Shown: positions 19,303 through 29,708, counted from the first letter of the stretch. The stretch is DNA of 42,727 nucleotides from an uncultured Spirochaetia bacterium (GCA_947040945.1 CAMRCO010000007.1:1-42727); one strand, 5' to 3'. Notes: a model not told the origin generated them from the letters alone. Made by a program: numbers and translations.

Positions 19303-20745
19303 CTAAACAAATTTATTTAATCTATATAAAATACTTTCTTTTCCTAAAATATCGCATATATGTGAAAGCTCGCTTCCCTCAGAAGTTCCTGTTAAAGCAT
19401 ACCTAATTGGATGATAAAGTAGAGGTCCTTTTACTCCAACTTCTTTTTGAGTAAGTTTTATCAAGTCTTTAATATTTGCGTCTTCTATAGTATCCATTTC
19501 TGATATTTTTTCTTTAAAGAATTTAAGTACTTTTTGGCTCTCTTCTTTTTCTAGAATCTCTTTCATTTCAGTTGTAATCTCAAAATCATTTTGAAAAAAT
19601 ATTGGTACATATTTTGATATGTCATTTAAGACAACACAATTATGTCTGATAACAGAAACAAGTTTTTTTGCCCAAGCACCTTCCTCTTCAGTATAATCCT
19701 CTTTAAGGAAACCGTCTTTTATCAAAAATGGCAAAAACAGATTTGTAATTTCATCTAAATCAGTATTTCTAATATGCCAAGCATTTAAGTGTCTAAGCTT
19801 TGCTGTATCAAATATCGCAGGGCTTTTTGAAAATCTATTTAATGCAAATGCTTTTATCATATCCTCATCTACCATAGTTTCAAGAGCCTCAGGATGAGTC
19901 CAACCAAGTAATGCTAAAAAGTTTCTTATAGCTTGTGGTAAATAACCTTCATCTTTAAAATCCATTAAAGTTGAAGCCCCATGCCTTTTTGATAATTTTT
20001 CTTTATCACTTCCAAGTATCATTGCAGTGTGTGCAAACTTTGGCACTTCAAAACCAAATGCTTGATATATTAAAACTTGTTTTGATGTGTTTGAAATATG
20101 GTCTTCGCCTCTGATAACATGTGTTATTCTCATTAACATATCATCTATAACAACAGCATAATTGTATGTTGGAAAACCATTTTCACGACACAAAACAATG
20201 TCGCCAACTTCATGGCTTGCTTTTTTTACAGTGCCACGTACAAAGTCTTCAAACACAGATATTTCATCTTTAGGGCAATTAAACCTGACCCTAGCAAGTT
20301 CCCCATTTTTAATACGTTCTTTAGCTTCATCTAATGACACAGCCTTACATTTTCCGTCATAAGTGATTAATTGATTTAAAGTTTTTTGCATGGAAGATTT
20401 TTTTTCAAGCTCTTCTGATGTGCAAAAACAATAATAGGCTTTGCCTTCTTCTAAAAGTTTATCTGTATATTCTTTATATATTTCAAGTCTATCTGATTGA
20501 TAATATGGTCCATAAGGGCCTTCAATTTCAGGACCTTCATCCCAATCGATATTAAGCCATTTAAGGGACTTAATAGCCATATCAACAGCTTCTTTAGTGC
20601 TACGTTTTTGATCAGTATCTTCTATTCTTAAAACTAATATTCCACCGACTGATTTTGCATAAAGCCAGTTAAACAAAGCAGTTCTAGCATTTCCAATATG
20701 TAAAAATCCAGTAGGAGATGGTGCAAAGCGAACTCTAACTTGCAT
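19303..20745 (-). CDS. gltX: Glutamyl-tRNA synthetase
   Basis: RFAPSPTGFLHIGNARTALFNWLYAKSVGG; KEKLSKRHGA; SD GGAG. Confidence 0.96.
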   Translation of the reverse strand: MQVRVRFAPSPTGFLHIGNARTALFNWLYAKSVGGILVLRIEDTDQKRSTKEAVDMAIKSLKWLNIDWDEGPEIEGPYGPYYQSDRLEIYKEYTDKLLEEGKAYYCFCTSEELEKKSSMQKTLNQLITYDGKCKAVSLDEAKERIKNGELARVRFNCPKDEISVFEDFVRGTVKKASHEVGDIVLCRENGFPTYNYAVVIDDMLMRITHVIRGEDHISNTSKQVLIYQAFGFEVPKFAHTAMILGSDKEKLSKRHGASTLMDFKDEGYLPQAIRNFLALLGWTHPEALETMVDEDMIKAFALNRFSKSPAIFDTAKLRHLNAWHIRNTDLDEITNLFLPFLIKDGFLKEDYTEEEGAWAKKLVSVIRHNCVVLNDISKYVPIFFQNDFEITTEMKEILEKEESQKVLKFFKEKISEMDTIEDANIKDLIKLTQKEVGVKGPLLYHPIRYALTGTSEGSELSHICDILGKESILYRLNKFV

Positions 20746-20818
20746 TTGTAAACTCCATTTAAAAATTAATAAGACAGTTTATACTAAATAAAAATAAATA
20801 TCAAATATTATATTAAAA

Positions 20819-21835
20819 TTATTTTCCAAATATATATCTGTCAATATACTTTAAATGTTGTGCATAATCTTTTGAAAAAGCATGTTTACCTGTTCCGTCA
20901 GCTACAAAAAAGTAGTAATCAGTTTTAGCAGGAAACATAGCTGCATTTATAGCCTTCTCGCCACTACTAGCAATAGGTCCAGGTGGTAGCCCTGAAACTT
21001 TATATGTATTATATGGATGAATCATTAGAAGATCATTTCTCCTCAAATTTGGTTTTTCTATTGAATCACCCTTTTCTAAAACCATAGCATAAACAGTTGT
21101 AGGATCTGCTTGAAGTCTCATGTCAATAGCAAGTCTATTATAATATACAGATGATATAAGGGTAGGGTCATCATTTGGTCCCATTTCTTTTTCAACCAAA
21201 GATGCCATAGAAAGTAATTGATGCATTGTAACACCAAGCTCACTTGCTCTTTTTTTAAGTTGTTCTCTTGGATAAACTTTAAAAAGTGTGTTTATCATTG
21301 TTTCTATTATAGTTTGTGCATTATTCCCTTTTATTATGTAATACGTAGATGGGTATAAATAGCCTTCAACACTTGATGCTGGTATATCATATTTTGAAAG
21401 TATCTCTTTGCTATGAGCCAATTCTAAAAATTCATCTCTGTTAGCAAGACCCAAGCTATCTAAATGATTTGCTATGTCATATATGTTTTTACCTTCTGGT
21501 ATTGTAAAAGAAATTAAAACTTGACGACCTTCATTTATGTAGCGGAGTATATTTATTGTACTCATCGAACTATTTATTTCATAAAAACCCGCTTGAAGTT
21601 TTTTATCATATTTTAAGTATTTTGCCAAACCTGTAAATAGTTTGCTATTTCTGATGAGTTTATCGCTTTCTAGCCTTTTACCAATAGAGTAGGCTGTGTC
21701 CCCTTTTTTTACTTCAAAATAAACACTTTCATTATTGCCTTCATTTGTTGGGCCTAAAAGGTAAAAAAATGTTGCTCCTAAAATAATGCCCACAACTAGT
21801 ATTGAAGTTATACTAATAATTATATTTTTTTTCAT
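20819..21835 (-). CDS. mltG: Endolytic transglycosylase MltG
   Basis: YPSTYYI, MASLVEKE, VYYNRLAIDMRLQADPTTVYA, YNTYKVSGLPPGPIASSGEKAINAAMFPAKTDYYFFVADGTGKHAFSKDYAQH. Confidence 0.94.
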   Translation of the reverse strand: MKKNIIISITSILVVGIILGATFFYLLGPTNEGNNESVYFEVKKGDTAYSIGKRLESDKLIRNSKLFTGLAKYLKYDKKLQAGFYEINSSMSTINILRYINEGRQVLISFTIPEGKNIYDIANHLDSLGLANRDEFLELAHSKEILSKYDIPASSVEGYLYPSTYYIIKGNNAQTIIETMINTLFKVYPREQLKKRASELGVTMHQLLSMASLVEKEMGPNDDPTLISSVYYNRLAIDMRLQADPTTVYAMVLEKGDSIEKPNLRRNDLLMIHPYNTYKVSGLPPGPIASSGEKAINAAMFPAKTDYYFFVADGTGKHAFSKDYAQHLKYIDRYIFGK

Positions 21836-21839
21836 AAAC

Positions 21840-23090
21840 TTACTTATTTTTTAGCTCTTTTTCTATATTATCTAAAGATACTTCTTTTTCGTCTCCACTG
21901 TCCATATCTCTGATTTTGCAAACATTTTTAGAAATCTCATCAGTACCTATAATAAGAGTATATTTTGCATTCTTTTTATTAGCAAGTTTAAACTGTGATT
22001 TTATAGATTTTAAATCGAAATCAAAGTCAGATTTTATATTATTTGCTCTTAATCTTTTAAGTATAGGCATAACATGATTTATAGTTTCCTTAAAAGCGAT
22101 TATAAATACGTCAAGCCTGTCTTCTATAAATTTTTCATTTTCAATCATAAATATGAGTCGCTCTATGCCCATAGCACTCCCTACAGCAGGAACATCTACG
22201 CCATTATTAAACATGCCTGCGAGTTTATCATATCTACCGCCACCTAGAATTGCACTTTGTGCTCCTAAATTACTAGACTGAATTTCGAAAGCAGTTTTAG
22301 TATAATAATCAAGCCCACGAACAAGCATAGGGTTTATAGTAAACGCTTGTCCAAGCCTTGTAAGCTCCTCACAAAGACCGTCAAAATGTTCTCTACACTC
22401 ATCACATACAAAGTCATAGAATGTAGGTATTTTTTTTATAATTTCTTGACATGTTGGATTTTTACAATCGAGCATTCTTAATATATTTTTGTCATATCTA
22501 ACTTGACATGTCTCACATAAATTATCTTTTTCTGAAGAAAGAGATTCCCTTAATGCTTGATTATATTTTGGTTTACAGTTAGGGCAACCCACAGTATTTA
22601 TAACAAGTTCAGTTTCAGTTATATTAAAAGAATCAAGTATAGCTACATTAAGGAGTATAGTTTCGACGTCAGCAAGATATGAACTTGAACCTATACACTC
22701 AATACCAAACTGATGAAACTCTCTATATCTTCCTTTTTGAGGACGCTCACCTCTATACATTGAGCCTATATAAAAAAGTTTATTCATAGCATATTCTTTT
22801 TGTAGAGAGTTTTCTAAATATGCCCTCACAACAGCTGCCGTATTTTCTGGTCTAAGTGTAAGAGAACGTCCACCTCTGTCTAAAAATGTAAACATTTCCT
22901 TAGATACTATGTCAGTTTCTTCACCAATGCCTCTTGTGAATAATTCAGTAGACTCAAATATTGGTGTTCTTATTTCACTGAATCCATGTATTGTAGCAAT
23001 TTTGTTTATTTCATTTTGTACAAAGCTCATTTTTTTAGCACTTTCATAAAATAAGTCGTTAGTGCCTCTTGGTCTTTTTATTATTAACAT
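21840..23090 (-). CDS. hisS: Histidyl-tRNA synthetase
   Basis: RGTNDLF, TLRPENTAAVVRAY, MYRGERPQKGRYREFHQFGIECIG, LVRGLDYYTKTAFEI. Confidence 0.96.
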   Translation of the reverse strand: MLIIKRPRGTNDLFYESAKKMSFVQNEINKIATIHGFSEIRTPIFESTELFTRGIGEETDIVSKEMFTFLDRGGRSLTLRPENTAAVVRAYLENSLQKEYAMNKLFYIGSMYRGERPQKGRYREFHQFGIECIGSSSYLADVETILLNVAILDSFNITETELVINTVGCPNCKPKYNQALRESLSSEKDNLCETCQVRYDKNILRMLDCKNPTCQEIIKKIPTFYDFVCDECREHFDGLCEELTRLGQAFTINPMLVRGLDYYTKTAFEIQSSNLGAQSAILGGGRYDKLAGMFNNGVDVPAVGSAMGIERLIFMIENEKFIEDRLDVFIIAFKETINHVMPILKRLRANNIKSDFDFDLKSIKSQFKLANKKNAKYTLIIGTDEISKNVCKIRDMDSGDEKEVSLDNIEKELKNK

Positions 23091-23126
23091 AATCTTTCCC
23101 CATAAATATATAAAAAATTTAGCCTA

Positions 23127-25199
23127 TCAGTTTGAAAGAAGCAAAATAGAATATGACTCATTTTGCTGTGTGTCTATGTCTATATAAAATATTTGGCTAC
23201 CCCAATTTATAGCTAATTTATTTTTCCCTAAAAATAATTTATCTTTATAAGGTATTTGATATTTAGTATCATTAACAGACATAAACTGAATTGTAGTATT
23301 ATTTGATTTTCCTAATAACTCTATATATAGTGGTATATCTCGTACTTTAATTTTTGATTTATTACTGTTTTGACCCGGATGAGATAAAAAAGCTTTAGCA
23401 GTTATTCTACTTGCGGGTAATACTGATACTTTTGAATCAATTTTAGGGGACATTATCGCAAGTATTTGATATTCTCCTGTTTTCATATCTAGTATAGATG
23501 TAGTTTTTGGTCTGCTAAGTATTTTTTTTTTAAGTTTTGATGTTTCTTTAGCGTCAATAGCACCAATTCTCACTCTCCAATATTCTATAGTTGCTAGATA
23601 TTGATTATGATTTGTGCCTTCTATTTTTTTTGTAGCCGAAACTAAAAATCTTTCAGCATCATTATAATTACCATAAGCATATGCTTCTATATTAGCTAAG
23701 TATATTTCTGTATTAATTAAAATATCTGTATTATTATAGACAGTTGCAATATTGTAAATATCTGTATTAATTAAAGAGCTTCTATTATTATAGACAAACT
23801 CTAAGTCAAATTTAGATTGTGCAGCATACAAAGGATTTTGATCCCGTAAAAATTGTTTATAATACGCAACTCCTCTATAATATGAATATTCTTCAGGAGT
23901 CATATTATAGCTAGATCTATAATAATTTATATTAAACCACTTTATCGCAAGAGCAGGGTCTTGTAGTAACATATTTTTTATTTTATCTATAGTTTCATTA
24001 CTTTCTGCCTGATGTCTTTTCGAAGTATTACTTCTTTTAATACCATCTAATGTAATAATAAACTGAACATAACTTTCTTTAGATGCTGGGCTTTGTGCTA
24101 TTATGGTTAGTATATTTGTTTTATCATTATTAACAGTTATAGAATTAGTATAGGATTTTTTATTATATGTGCTTACAATATTATATGTGCCGGGGTTTAT
24201 ATAAATAGTATATTTTTGTGATTTCCTAGTTAGAATCGTTTTTCCTGCGACTTCTATTTTTATAGGAATATCATCATCATTTTTTTCTACTATAAGCCTA
24301 AAATCAGCCATGTCAGATGCTTTTAGATTTTTAGATGTAGCTTTTATATTAGTAGTATTTGTTACTGTCTTATTTGTTTTAGTAGTAGTTTTTTCTATTG
24401 TCTCTGGTATTGTTACTACTGATGGTTTTAGTATTCCTTTAGGTCTAACATATCGTTGTTCTTTTGCCATTTTATTTGGAATATTTGGGTTATCAAAAAT
24501 TTTTTCATTTAAGATAACTAATTTTATTAATGTGATTATATCAGTGGTATCTCGACTCCATTTATATTGCTGTAATGATACCTCTTCAGGACTATCTAAT
24601 TTTTTCATAATTTGAAATAGCGCTTTTGTCGAAGCAGTGGAATAATCATATACTATAATATTCTTGTCTTCTGAAAGTTCAAGCAAGGTTTCATAATTAT
24701 ATCTATAATTAGTAGGGTTTAAAAATCTTAAATATGTTTGCCAAAAAAGGGCAGTTGTATAATACGGATGCGTGGTTGGAGCATTATCTACAAAATATTG
24801 AAATATACGAGCTGAAATTTCTTTGTCATCTCTAAATTCCATTAAACACGCTGCTATATATAGAAGAGCTCTATCACTATAGTACTCATTATAACTTGTT
24901 CCAGATGTTAGGACTTTATAAAAATCTTGAATAGCTAGTCTAAGTTCTGATACTGCTCCAAGATAATTTTGATATGATGAAAACCGAGCAACACCTCTAT
25001 AAAAGTCAAAAATATTTTCATCTATTTTATGCTTATTATAATCATATTTATTTTTTCTAAACCAGCTGATAGACGCTTCCATATCATTATATTGCATCTC
25101 TTCTACAAAAGTAAGAAAAGATTCTGGACTGTTCTGAGAAATTAAAGTATAGTTAATAGAAAGTATTAATATAATTATATTACAAAACATTTTTTTCAT
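23127..25199 (-). CDS. Exported TPR-like protein with central PEGA-like segment
   Basis: Signal peptide MKKMFCNIIILILSINYTLIS; two related helical halves (WFRKNKYDYNKHKIDENIFDFYRGVARF / WFNINYYRSSYNMTPEEYSYYRGVAYY); PEGA-like IKIEVAGKTILTRKSQKYTIYINPGTYNI. Confidence 0.6.
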   Translation of the reverse strand: MKKMFCNIIILILSINYTLISQNSPESFLTFVEEMQYNDMEASISWFRKNKYDYNKHKIDENIFDFYRGVARFSSYQNYLGAVSELRLAIQDFYKVLTSGTSYNEYYSDRALLYIAACLMEFRDDKEISARIFQYFVDNAPTTHPYYTTALFWQTYLRFLNPTNYRYNYETLLELSEDKNIIVYDYSTASTKALFQIMKKLDSPEEVSLQQYKWSRDTTDIITLIKLVILNEKIFDNPNIPNKMAKEQRYVRPKGILKPSVVTIPETIEKTTTKTNKTVTNTTNIKATSKNLKASDMADFRLIVEKNDDDIPIKIEVAGKTILTRKSQKYTIYINPGTYNIVSTYNKKSYTNSITVNNDKTNILTIIAQSPASKESYVQFIITLDGIKRSNTSKRHQAESNETIDKIKNMLLQDPALAIKWFNINYYRSSYNMTPEEYSYYRGVAYYKQFLRDQNPLYAAQSKFDLEFVYNNRSSLINTDIYNIATVYNNTDILINTEIYLANIEAYAYGNYNDAERFLVSATKKIEGTNHNQYLATIEYWRVRIGAIDAKETSKLKKKILSRPKTTSILDMKTGEYQILAIMSPKIDSKVSVLPASRITAKAFLSHPGQNSNKSKIKVRDIPLYIELLGKSNNTTIQFMSVNDTKYQIPYKDKLFLGKNKLAINWGSQIFYIDIDTQQNESYSILLLSN
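23707..23813 (-). repeat. 54-bp imperfect tandem repeat (18 aa) in the TPR-like CDS
   Basis: Units beginning tctgtattaattaaa at 23707 and 23761, each containing tattattatagaca; protein VYNNRSSLINTDIY / VYNNTDILINTEIY. Confidence 0.7.
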
Positions 25200-25338
25200 A
25201 AATAAAAATTCCTCCGTATATTATTATCTGTCAAAAACTTTATAAACTTTAGTTTAAATGCACATAAATTTGCTTGACAAACATAATACTCTGTATATAC
25301 TCTAAACTATTATATATTTTTAACAAGGGGGGGCATAT

Positions 25339-26784
25339 ATGGACAATGATACAAAAACTATATTATCTTTTTTTGAGGAACTTACTAAAATACCTAGACC
25401 AACAAGAGGTGAAGAGGCTGTAGCTAATTATATTCTTGGTTGGGCAAAATCAAATAATTTAGAGGCAGGTAAAGACGAGACTGGTAATGTTATTATACGT
25501 GCTAAGGCTACTAAGGGGCGTGAAAATGACCCTATAGTAACAATTCAAGGTCACATGGATATGGTATGTGAAAAAACAGCAGAAAGTACAATTGATCCGA
25601 GTACACAGCCTTTAAAACTTATTTATGATGGTGACTGGCTTAGTGCAGATGGAACAACACTTGGAGCCGATAATGGTATAGGTCTTGCTTATGCTATGCA
25701 TGCTGCTACAAATGACAGTATTTCACATCCTGAACTTGAATTATTATTTACTATAGCTGAAGAAGATGGTTTTGATGGAGTTCATGGACTTAAACCGAAT
25801 ACTCTTAAAGGTAAATATTTAATTAATCTTGACTCTAGTGCTTATGGTGTGTTTACAGTAGCGTCAGCATCTACTCAAAATACAGGTGCTACTCTAAAGC
25901 TTTCTAAAACTAACCTAGACTCTAATCTTAAATATTTAGAAATTGTAGCTGACAATATGATGGGTGGGCATTCAGGCATAGACATCGCTAAAATGCGTGC
26001 TAATGCTTCTATTGCTCTGTTTTACTCACTTAAGGATGCTTTTCCTAAGGCTAAGTTTAATTTAGTTAGCTTTGATGGTGGTACAAGAAGAAATGTTATA
26101 CCTAGGCGTGCTACAGCTATTATTGCAGTTGAGGCTGGAAGTGTTGATATTATAAAAGAATCAATTAAAGAAAGCGAAAAATATGTAGCAAATAAATATA
26201 CTGAAGAGACTAACCCTACAATTACAGTAACAGAAACTTCTGCAATTAAAGATGGTTTATCAATTGAAGACACAAAAAAGGCTATCGACTTTATAACTGC
26301 TTTACCAAATGGACTTGAATCATGGAGTAAAGATTTAGAAAACACAATTGAAGCATCAAACAACATAGCTATTGTTAAACTCGAAGATGCTGGACTTACA
26401 TTTTTAAGTTTACAGCGCGGAGCTACAATGGAGGGGCTTAACAGAATTACAGGTAAACTTGTTAAAGCATGTACAGACTTTAATATTGATGAAAAAGACA
26501 TTGACGTGCAACAAAATATATCAACTCCTTGGGCACCAAATCCAAGCTCTCCATTACTTGCAAAATCACAGAAAGTATTTGAAAGTTTATTCGGAAAGAA
26601 AGCTGCTGTTTATGCGACTCATGGTGGACTAGAATGTGCTTGTATTGGTGAGAAACATCCTGAAATGGATATGATTTCATTTGGCCCAAGTATAGAGGAC
26701 TTACATTCACCTGATGAAAGACTTTTTATACCTTCTTTAGAGCCTACTTGGAAGCTACTTGCTGGTATATTAGCAGAAATTTAA
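25339..26784 (+). CDS. pepD: M20 family aminoacyl-histidine dipeptidase (PepD)
   Basis: LTKIPRPTRGEEAVANYILGWAKSNNLEAGKDETGNVIIR, QGHMDMVCEK, TTLGADNGIGLAYAMH, GGHSGIDIAKMRAN; SD GGGGGG. Confidence 0.94.
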   Translation: MDNDTKTILSFFEELTKIPRPTRGEEAVANYILGWAKSNNLEAGKDETGNVIIRAKATKGRENDPIVTIQGHMDMVCEKTAESTIDPSTQPLKLIYDGDWLSADGTTLGADNGIGLAYAMHAATNDSISHPELELLFTIAEEDGFDGVHGLKPNTLKGKYLINLDSSAYGVFTVASASTQNTGATLKLSKTNLDSNLKYLEIVADNMMGGHSGIDIAKMRANASIALFYSLKDAFPKAKFNLVSFDGGTRRNVIPRRATAIIAVEAGSVDIIKESIKESEKYVANKYTEETNPTITVTETSAIKDGLSIEDTKKAIDFITALPNGLESWSKDLENTIEASNNIAIVKLEDAGLTFLSLQRGATMEGLNRITGKLVKACTDFNIDEKDIDVQQNISTPWAPNPSSPLLAKSQKVFESLFGKKAAVYATHGGLECACIGEKHPEMDMISFGPSIEDLHSPDERLFIPSLEPTWKLLAGILAEI

Positions 26785-26828
26785 TTAATTGATTTACATA
26801 AAAATAATATCTTGAAGGGGAATATAAC

Positions 26829-28418
26829 TTGGAGAATTTAGAAACTAATAAAAAAAATTGGGTTGAGAAATCTATACACTTTATTGAATACGTTGGAAAT
26901 AAATTTCCACATCCTTTTTATTTGTTTGGAATATTGTTTTTTATTACAATATTTTTATCTTTTGTATTACATAAATTGGGGTTTAATGCCTCATATTTAG
27001 ACAAAACAGCTGGAAGTGAGGCGATGAAAGTAATTGAGGTGGTTAACCTTCTTACGTTTGAAAATTTAAGAGATTTTTTCTCAAATGTGCCATCTATATA
27101 CGCAGCATATCCACCTTTAGGGCTTACAATCATTATGATGATGTCAATAGGTCTTGTGGAGACTACAGGTTTTTTTCATGCTATTATGAGAAAATATCTT
27201 CTTGATGCTCCTAAGCCTTTAATTACCGCCGCTTTAGTATTTATAGGTATAAACGCGAATATTATGTCAGATGCGGGAACTATACTTACATTTACTTTAG
27301 GTGGTATTTTATATGCGTCTATAGGTAGAAATCCTAAACTAGGTATAATAGTTGGATTTGCTTCTTGTAGTGGTGGATTCACAGCTAATATGTTTGTTAC
27401 ATCAACAGATGCCTTGCTCGCGGGTATTACGCAGAGTGCTGTAAGTAGTTTGGGTATGGAGATTATTGTAAGCCCACTTGCTAACTACTACTTTATGGCA
27501 GTGTCTACAATATTTTTAACATTAACTATTACATTTCTTACAGAAAAGTTTATGGTTAAATGGATTGGAAATGACTATGTGCAACCTGATGACGAAGACT
27601 TGCTAGAAAAATATAGGGTTACTCCTGAAGAAACTAGAGGATTAAAATTCTCTTTATTTAGTTTTCTTGCGTTTTTGGTGATTCTACTTGGATTATCTGT
27701 CCCTGCGAATGCTTTCTTTAGGTCTCCTGACAATACATTTTTGCCAACGTCTCCTTTATTGTCGTCTATAGTTATCATTACATTTTTTATGTTTTGTTTT
27801 ATAGGCATAGCTTATGGAGTTGGTGCGGGAACTATTAAAAAAGCTAAAGACATTCCAGTTTTGCTACAGGCAGGAGTTTCTAAATCAATGCCTCTACTAG
27901 TTACCATATTAACAGCAGCTTCTTTTTTATATATGATTAACAAAAGTAATATATTTAGAATTGTTGCTGTAAAGCTTTCAGATACTCTTAGAGGAGCAGA
28001 TGTTAGTGTATTAATGCTTTTATTCTTAGTTATACTAATAACAGCACTAATAAACCCATTTGTAACATCAGGGTCAACTAAGTGGATAATATTAGCACCT
28101 ATGGTTGTTCCTATGCTTGCATTACTTGATGTAAATCCTGCTTTTGCACAATTAGCATTTAGAATAGGGGATTCTGCTACAAACATTATTTCACCTATAA
28201 GAGCTGATATACCTATTATACTAGGTTTGTTTGCCCAATATGATGCTGAAATATTTGCACGTACGAAAATAAAAAAGACTGAAGCTGGGTTTGGAACTCT
28301 ATTCTCAATGACGCTTCCATACTCTATAGTTATTTTATTTACAATGGTAACTATTATGACTCTATGGTATTTTTCAGGACTACCTATAGGGCCTGGTGTT
28401 GATATGTTCTTAAAATAA
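26829..28418 (+). CDS. abgT: AbgT-family p-aminobenzoyl-glutamate transporter (TTG start)
   Basis: IEYVGNKFPHPFYLFGILFFITIFLS, GINANIMSDAGTILTF, NPFVTSGSTKWIILAPMVVPML, RIGDSATNIISPI; SD GAAGGGG. Confidence 0.9.
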   Translation: MENLETNKKNWVEKSIHFIEYVGNKFPHPFYLFGILFFITIFLSFVLHKLGFNASYLDKTAGSEAMKVIEVVNLLTFENLRDFFSNVPSIYAAYPPLGLTIIMMMSIGLVETTGFFHAIMRKYLLDAPKPLITAALVFIGINANIMSDAGTILTFTLGGILYASIGRNPKLGIIVGFASCSGGFTANMFVTSTDALLAGITQSAVSSLGMEIIVSPLANYYFMAVSTIFLTLTITFLTEKFMVKWIGNDYVQPDDEDLLEKYRVTPEETRGLKFSLFSFLAFLVILLGLSVPANAFFRSPDNTFLPTSPLLSSIVIITFFMFCFIGIAYGVGAGTIKKAKDIPVLLQAGVSKSMPLLVTILTAASFLYMINKSNIFRIVAVKLSDTLRGADVSVLMLLFLVILITALINPFVTSGSTKWIILAPMVVPMLALLDVNPAFAQLAFRIGDSATNIISPIRADIPIILGLFAQYDAEIFARTKIKKTEAGFGTLFSMTLPYSIVILFTMVTIMTLWYFSGLPIGPGVDMFLK

Positions 28419-28449
28419 TTAGATTTTTTTAATTAAGCTTGAAGTTTAG

Positions 28450-28488
28450 TGGCTTGTCTATTTTTTATAGATGAGCCATTTTTATTTG
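28450..28488 (+). terminator. Intrinsic terminator downstream of abgT
   Basis: TGGCTTGTCTAT (28450-28461), loop TTTTT, ATAGATGAGCCA (28467-28478), then TTTTTATTTG; 12-bp stem with two G-U pairs. Confidence 0.75.
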
Positions 28489-29474
28489 TCATTAAAGGAT
28501 TTATATTTTTTTATAGAAAACTTAGATATTCTTTTTTTTCCAGATAATAATCTAATAATCCCATAAAAAAATCCTAGCCCATAAAAGAAATGTGTTATAA
28601 AAAACATGCAAGGATAAATTATAATACCTTTAAGTTTATGATCTGTTTTCATAGCAGTTATAATGGCGAATATACTATTCATTATTATGTAAACAACAAT
28701 AGGTATAAAATATAGGCATAAATATTTATTATTATTTTTACTAGCTATTACAGCCATTATAGGTAATGATAAAATATAGAGAGTAAAAAAAGATGGAATA
28801 GTAAATATAAAATTTTTAATACTAAACTCTCGTGCAGTTTGTTCAAGCCGACCACGTCCATAATTAAGAAGCATTTTAATATATGAAAGTATAGTTGAGC
28901 GAGGAGGACGTTTTACAATAATATCAGGATGATATATTAATTTATATTTTAATTGTAATATCTTATCTATTAAAGCATTCTCTTCGTTTGGGTATAGTCT
29001 TTCATCAAAAAGCTCTGCTTCAATCATTACTGAATGTTTTATAAATAAATTGCATAATATAACGTCTTTATCAGTACCTTCTCTTACAGCTGAATTTTTT
29101 CTGCAGTAGCGATTAGATATTGGACCTACAGCAAAAAAAGATGATAAACAAGTATCTATATATTTTTCAATATTGGTGTTTATTATATGTATGGCAGGTC
29201 CACCAACAATTGCAACGGATGAATCTTTTTCGAAAATATCAGTAGCTATTTTAATGTTTGAAGACGACACTACAGAATCATTATCTATAAAATAAAGTAT
29301 TTTACCTTCTGCTTCTTTTATACAAGCATTTCTTTGTTTGGTAGGGTGTGTTCCTTCAGCTTGAAATATCTCTATATTTTCTTTAGGGTAGTCAGATAAA
29401 TATAAGGCTAATAGAGTATCTTCTATGGATTCGCCTTCTCTGTGTGGTATGATTACACTAACTTTTAATTCCAT
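28482..29474 (-). CDS. Membrane-anchored family-2 glycosyltransferase
   Basis: KVSVIIPHREGESIEDTLLALYLSDYP, ILYFIDNDSVV, VAIVGGPA, C-terminal TMs. Confidence 0.85.
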   Translation of the reverse strand: MELKVSVIIPHREGESIEDTLLALYLSDYPKENIEIFQAEGTHPTKQRNACIKEAEGKILYFIDNDSVVSSSNIKIATDIFEKDSSVAIVGGPAIHIINTNIEKYIDTCLSSFFAVGPISNRYCRKNSAVREGTDKDVILCNLFIKHSVMIEAELFDERLYPNEENALIDKILQLKYKLIYHPDIIVKRPPRSTILSYIKMLLNYGRGRLEQTAREFSIKNFIFTIPSFFTLYILSLPIMAVIASKNNNKYLCLYFIPIVVYIIMNSIFAIITAMKTDHKLKGIIIYPCMFFITHFFYGLGFFYGIIRLLSGKKRISKFSIKKYKSFNDK

Positions 29475-29634
29475 TTAATATTGTACCCCTAAGCAATACA
29501 TTCTATAGTATATTACTATAATAAACAATAAAAGCCTACATTTTTTTAGTATTAGGTCTTTTACTATACATAATATTTAGAACCCTAAAAATTTAACTGT
29601 TTGAATAATTAAATACACTTTTTTTTGCTTTATG

Positions 29635-29688
29635 TTGACTTGCAATAAAACAGTATTTGTAATAATATTCAATACTGTTTTATTTTTT
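29635..29688 (+). promoter_or_regulatory. Putative cmk promoter overlapped by a 14-bp perfect inverted repeat (operator, attenuator or terminator)
   Basis: TTGACT (29635-29640), 17 nt, TGTAAT (29658-29663); arms AATAAAACAGTATT (29644-29657) and AATACTGTTTTATT (29671-29684), then T-rich tract. Confidence 0.6.
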
Positions 29689-29708
29689 AAACCTTAAAAA
29701 GGAAAAAT

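Noticed and set aside
19028-19306. 92-aa plus-strand ORF over the response regulator
   Set aside because: Shadow of a well-supported CheY-like gene.
24310-24615. 101-aa hydrophobic plus-strand ORF
   Set aside because: Antisense to the Thr/Lys-rich linker of the TPR-like gene; hydrophobicity is compositional.
26022-26501. 159-aa minus-strand ORF
   Set aside because: Antisense to pepD, no recognisable domain; shadow ORF. The same applies to 27812-28186, 27575-27808, 27176-27382, 26918-27133 and 26480-26710 over pepD/abgT.
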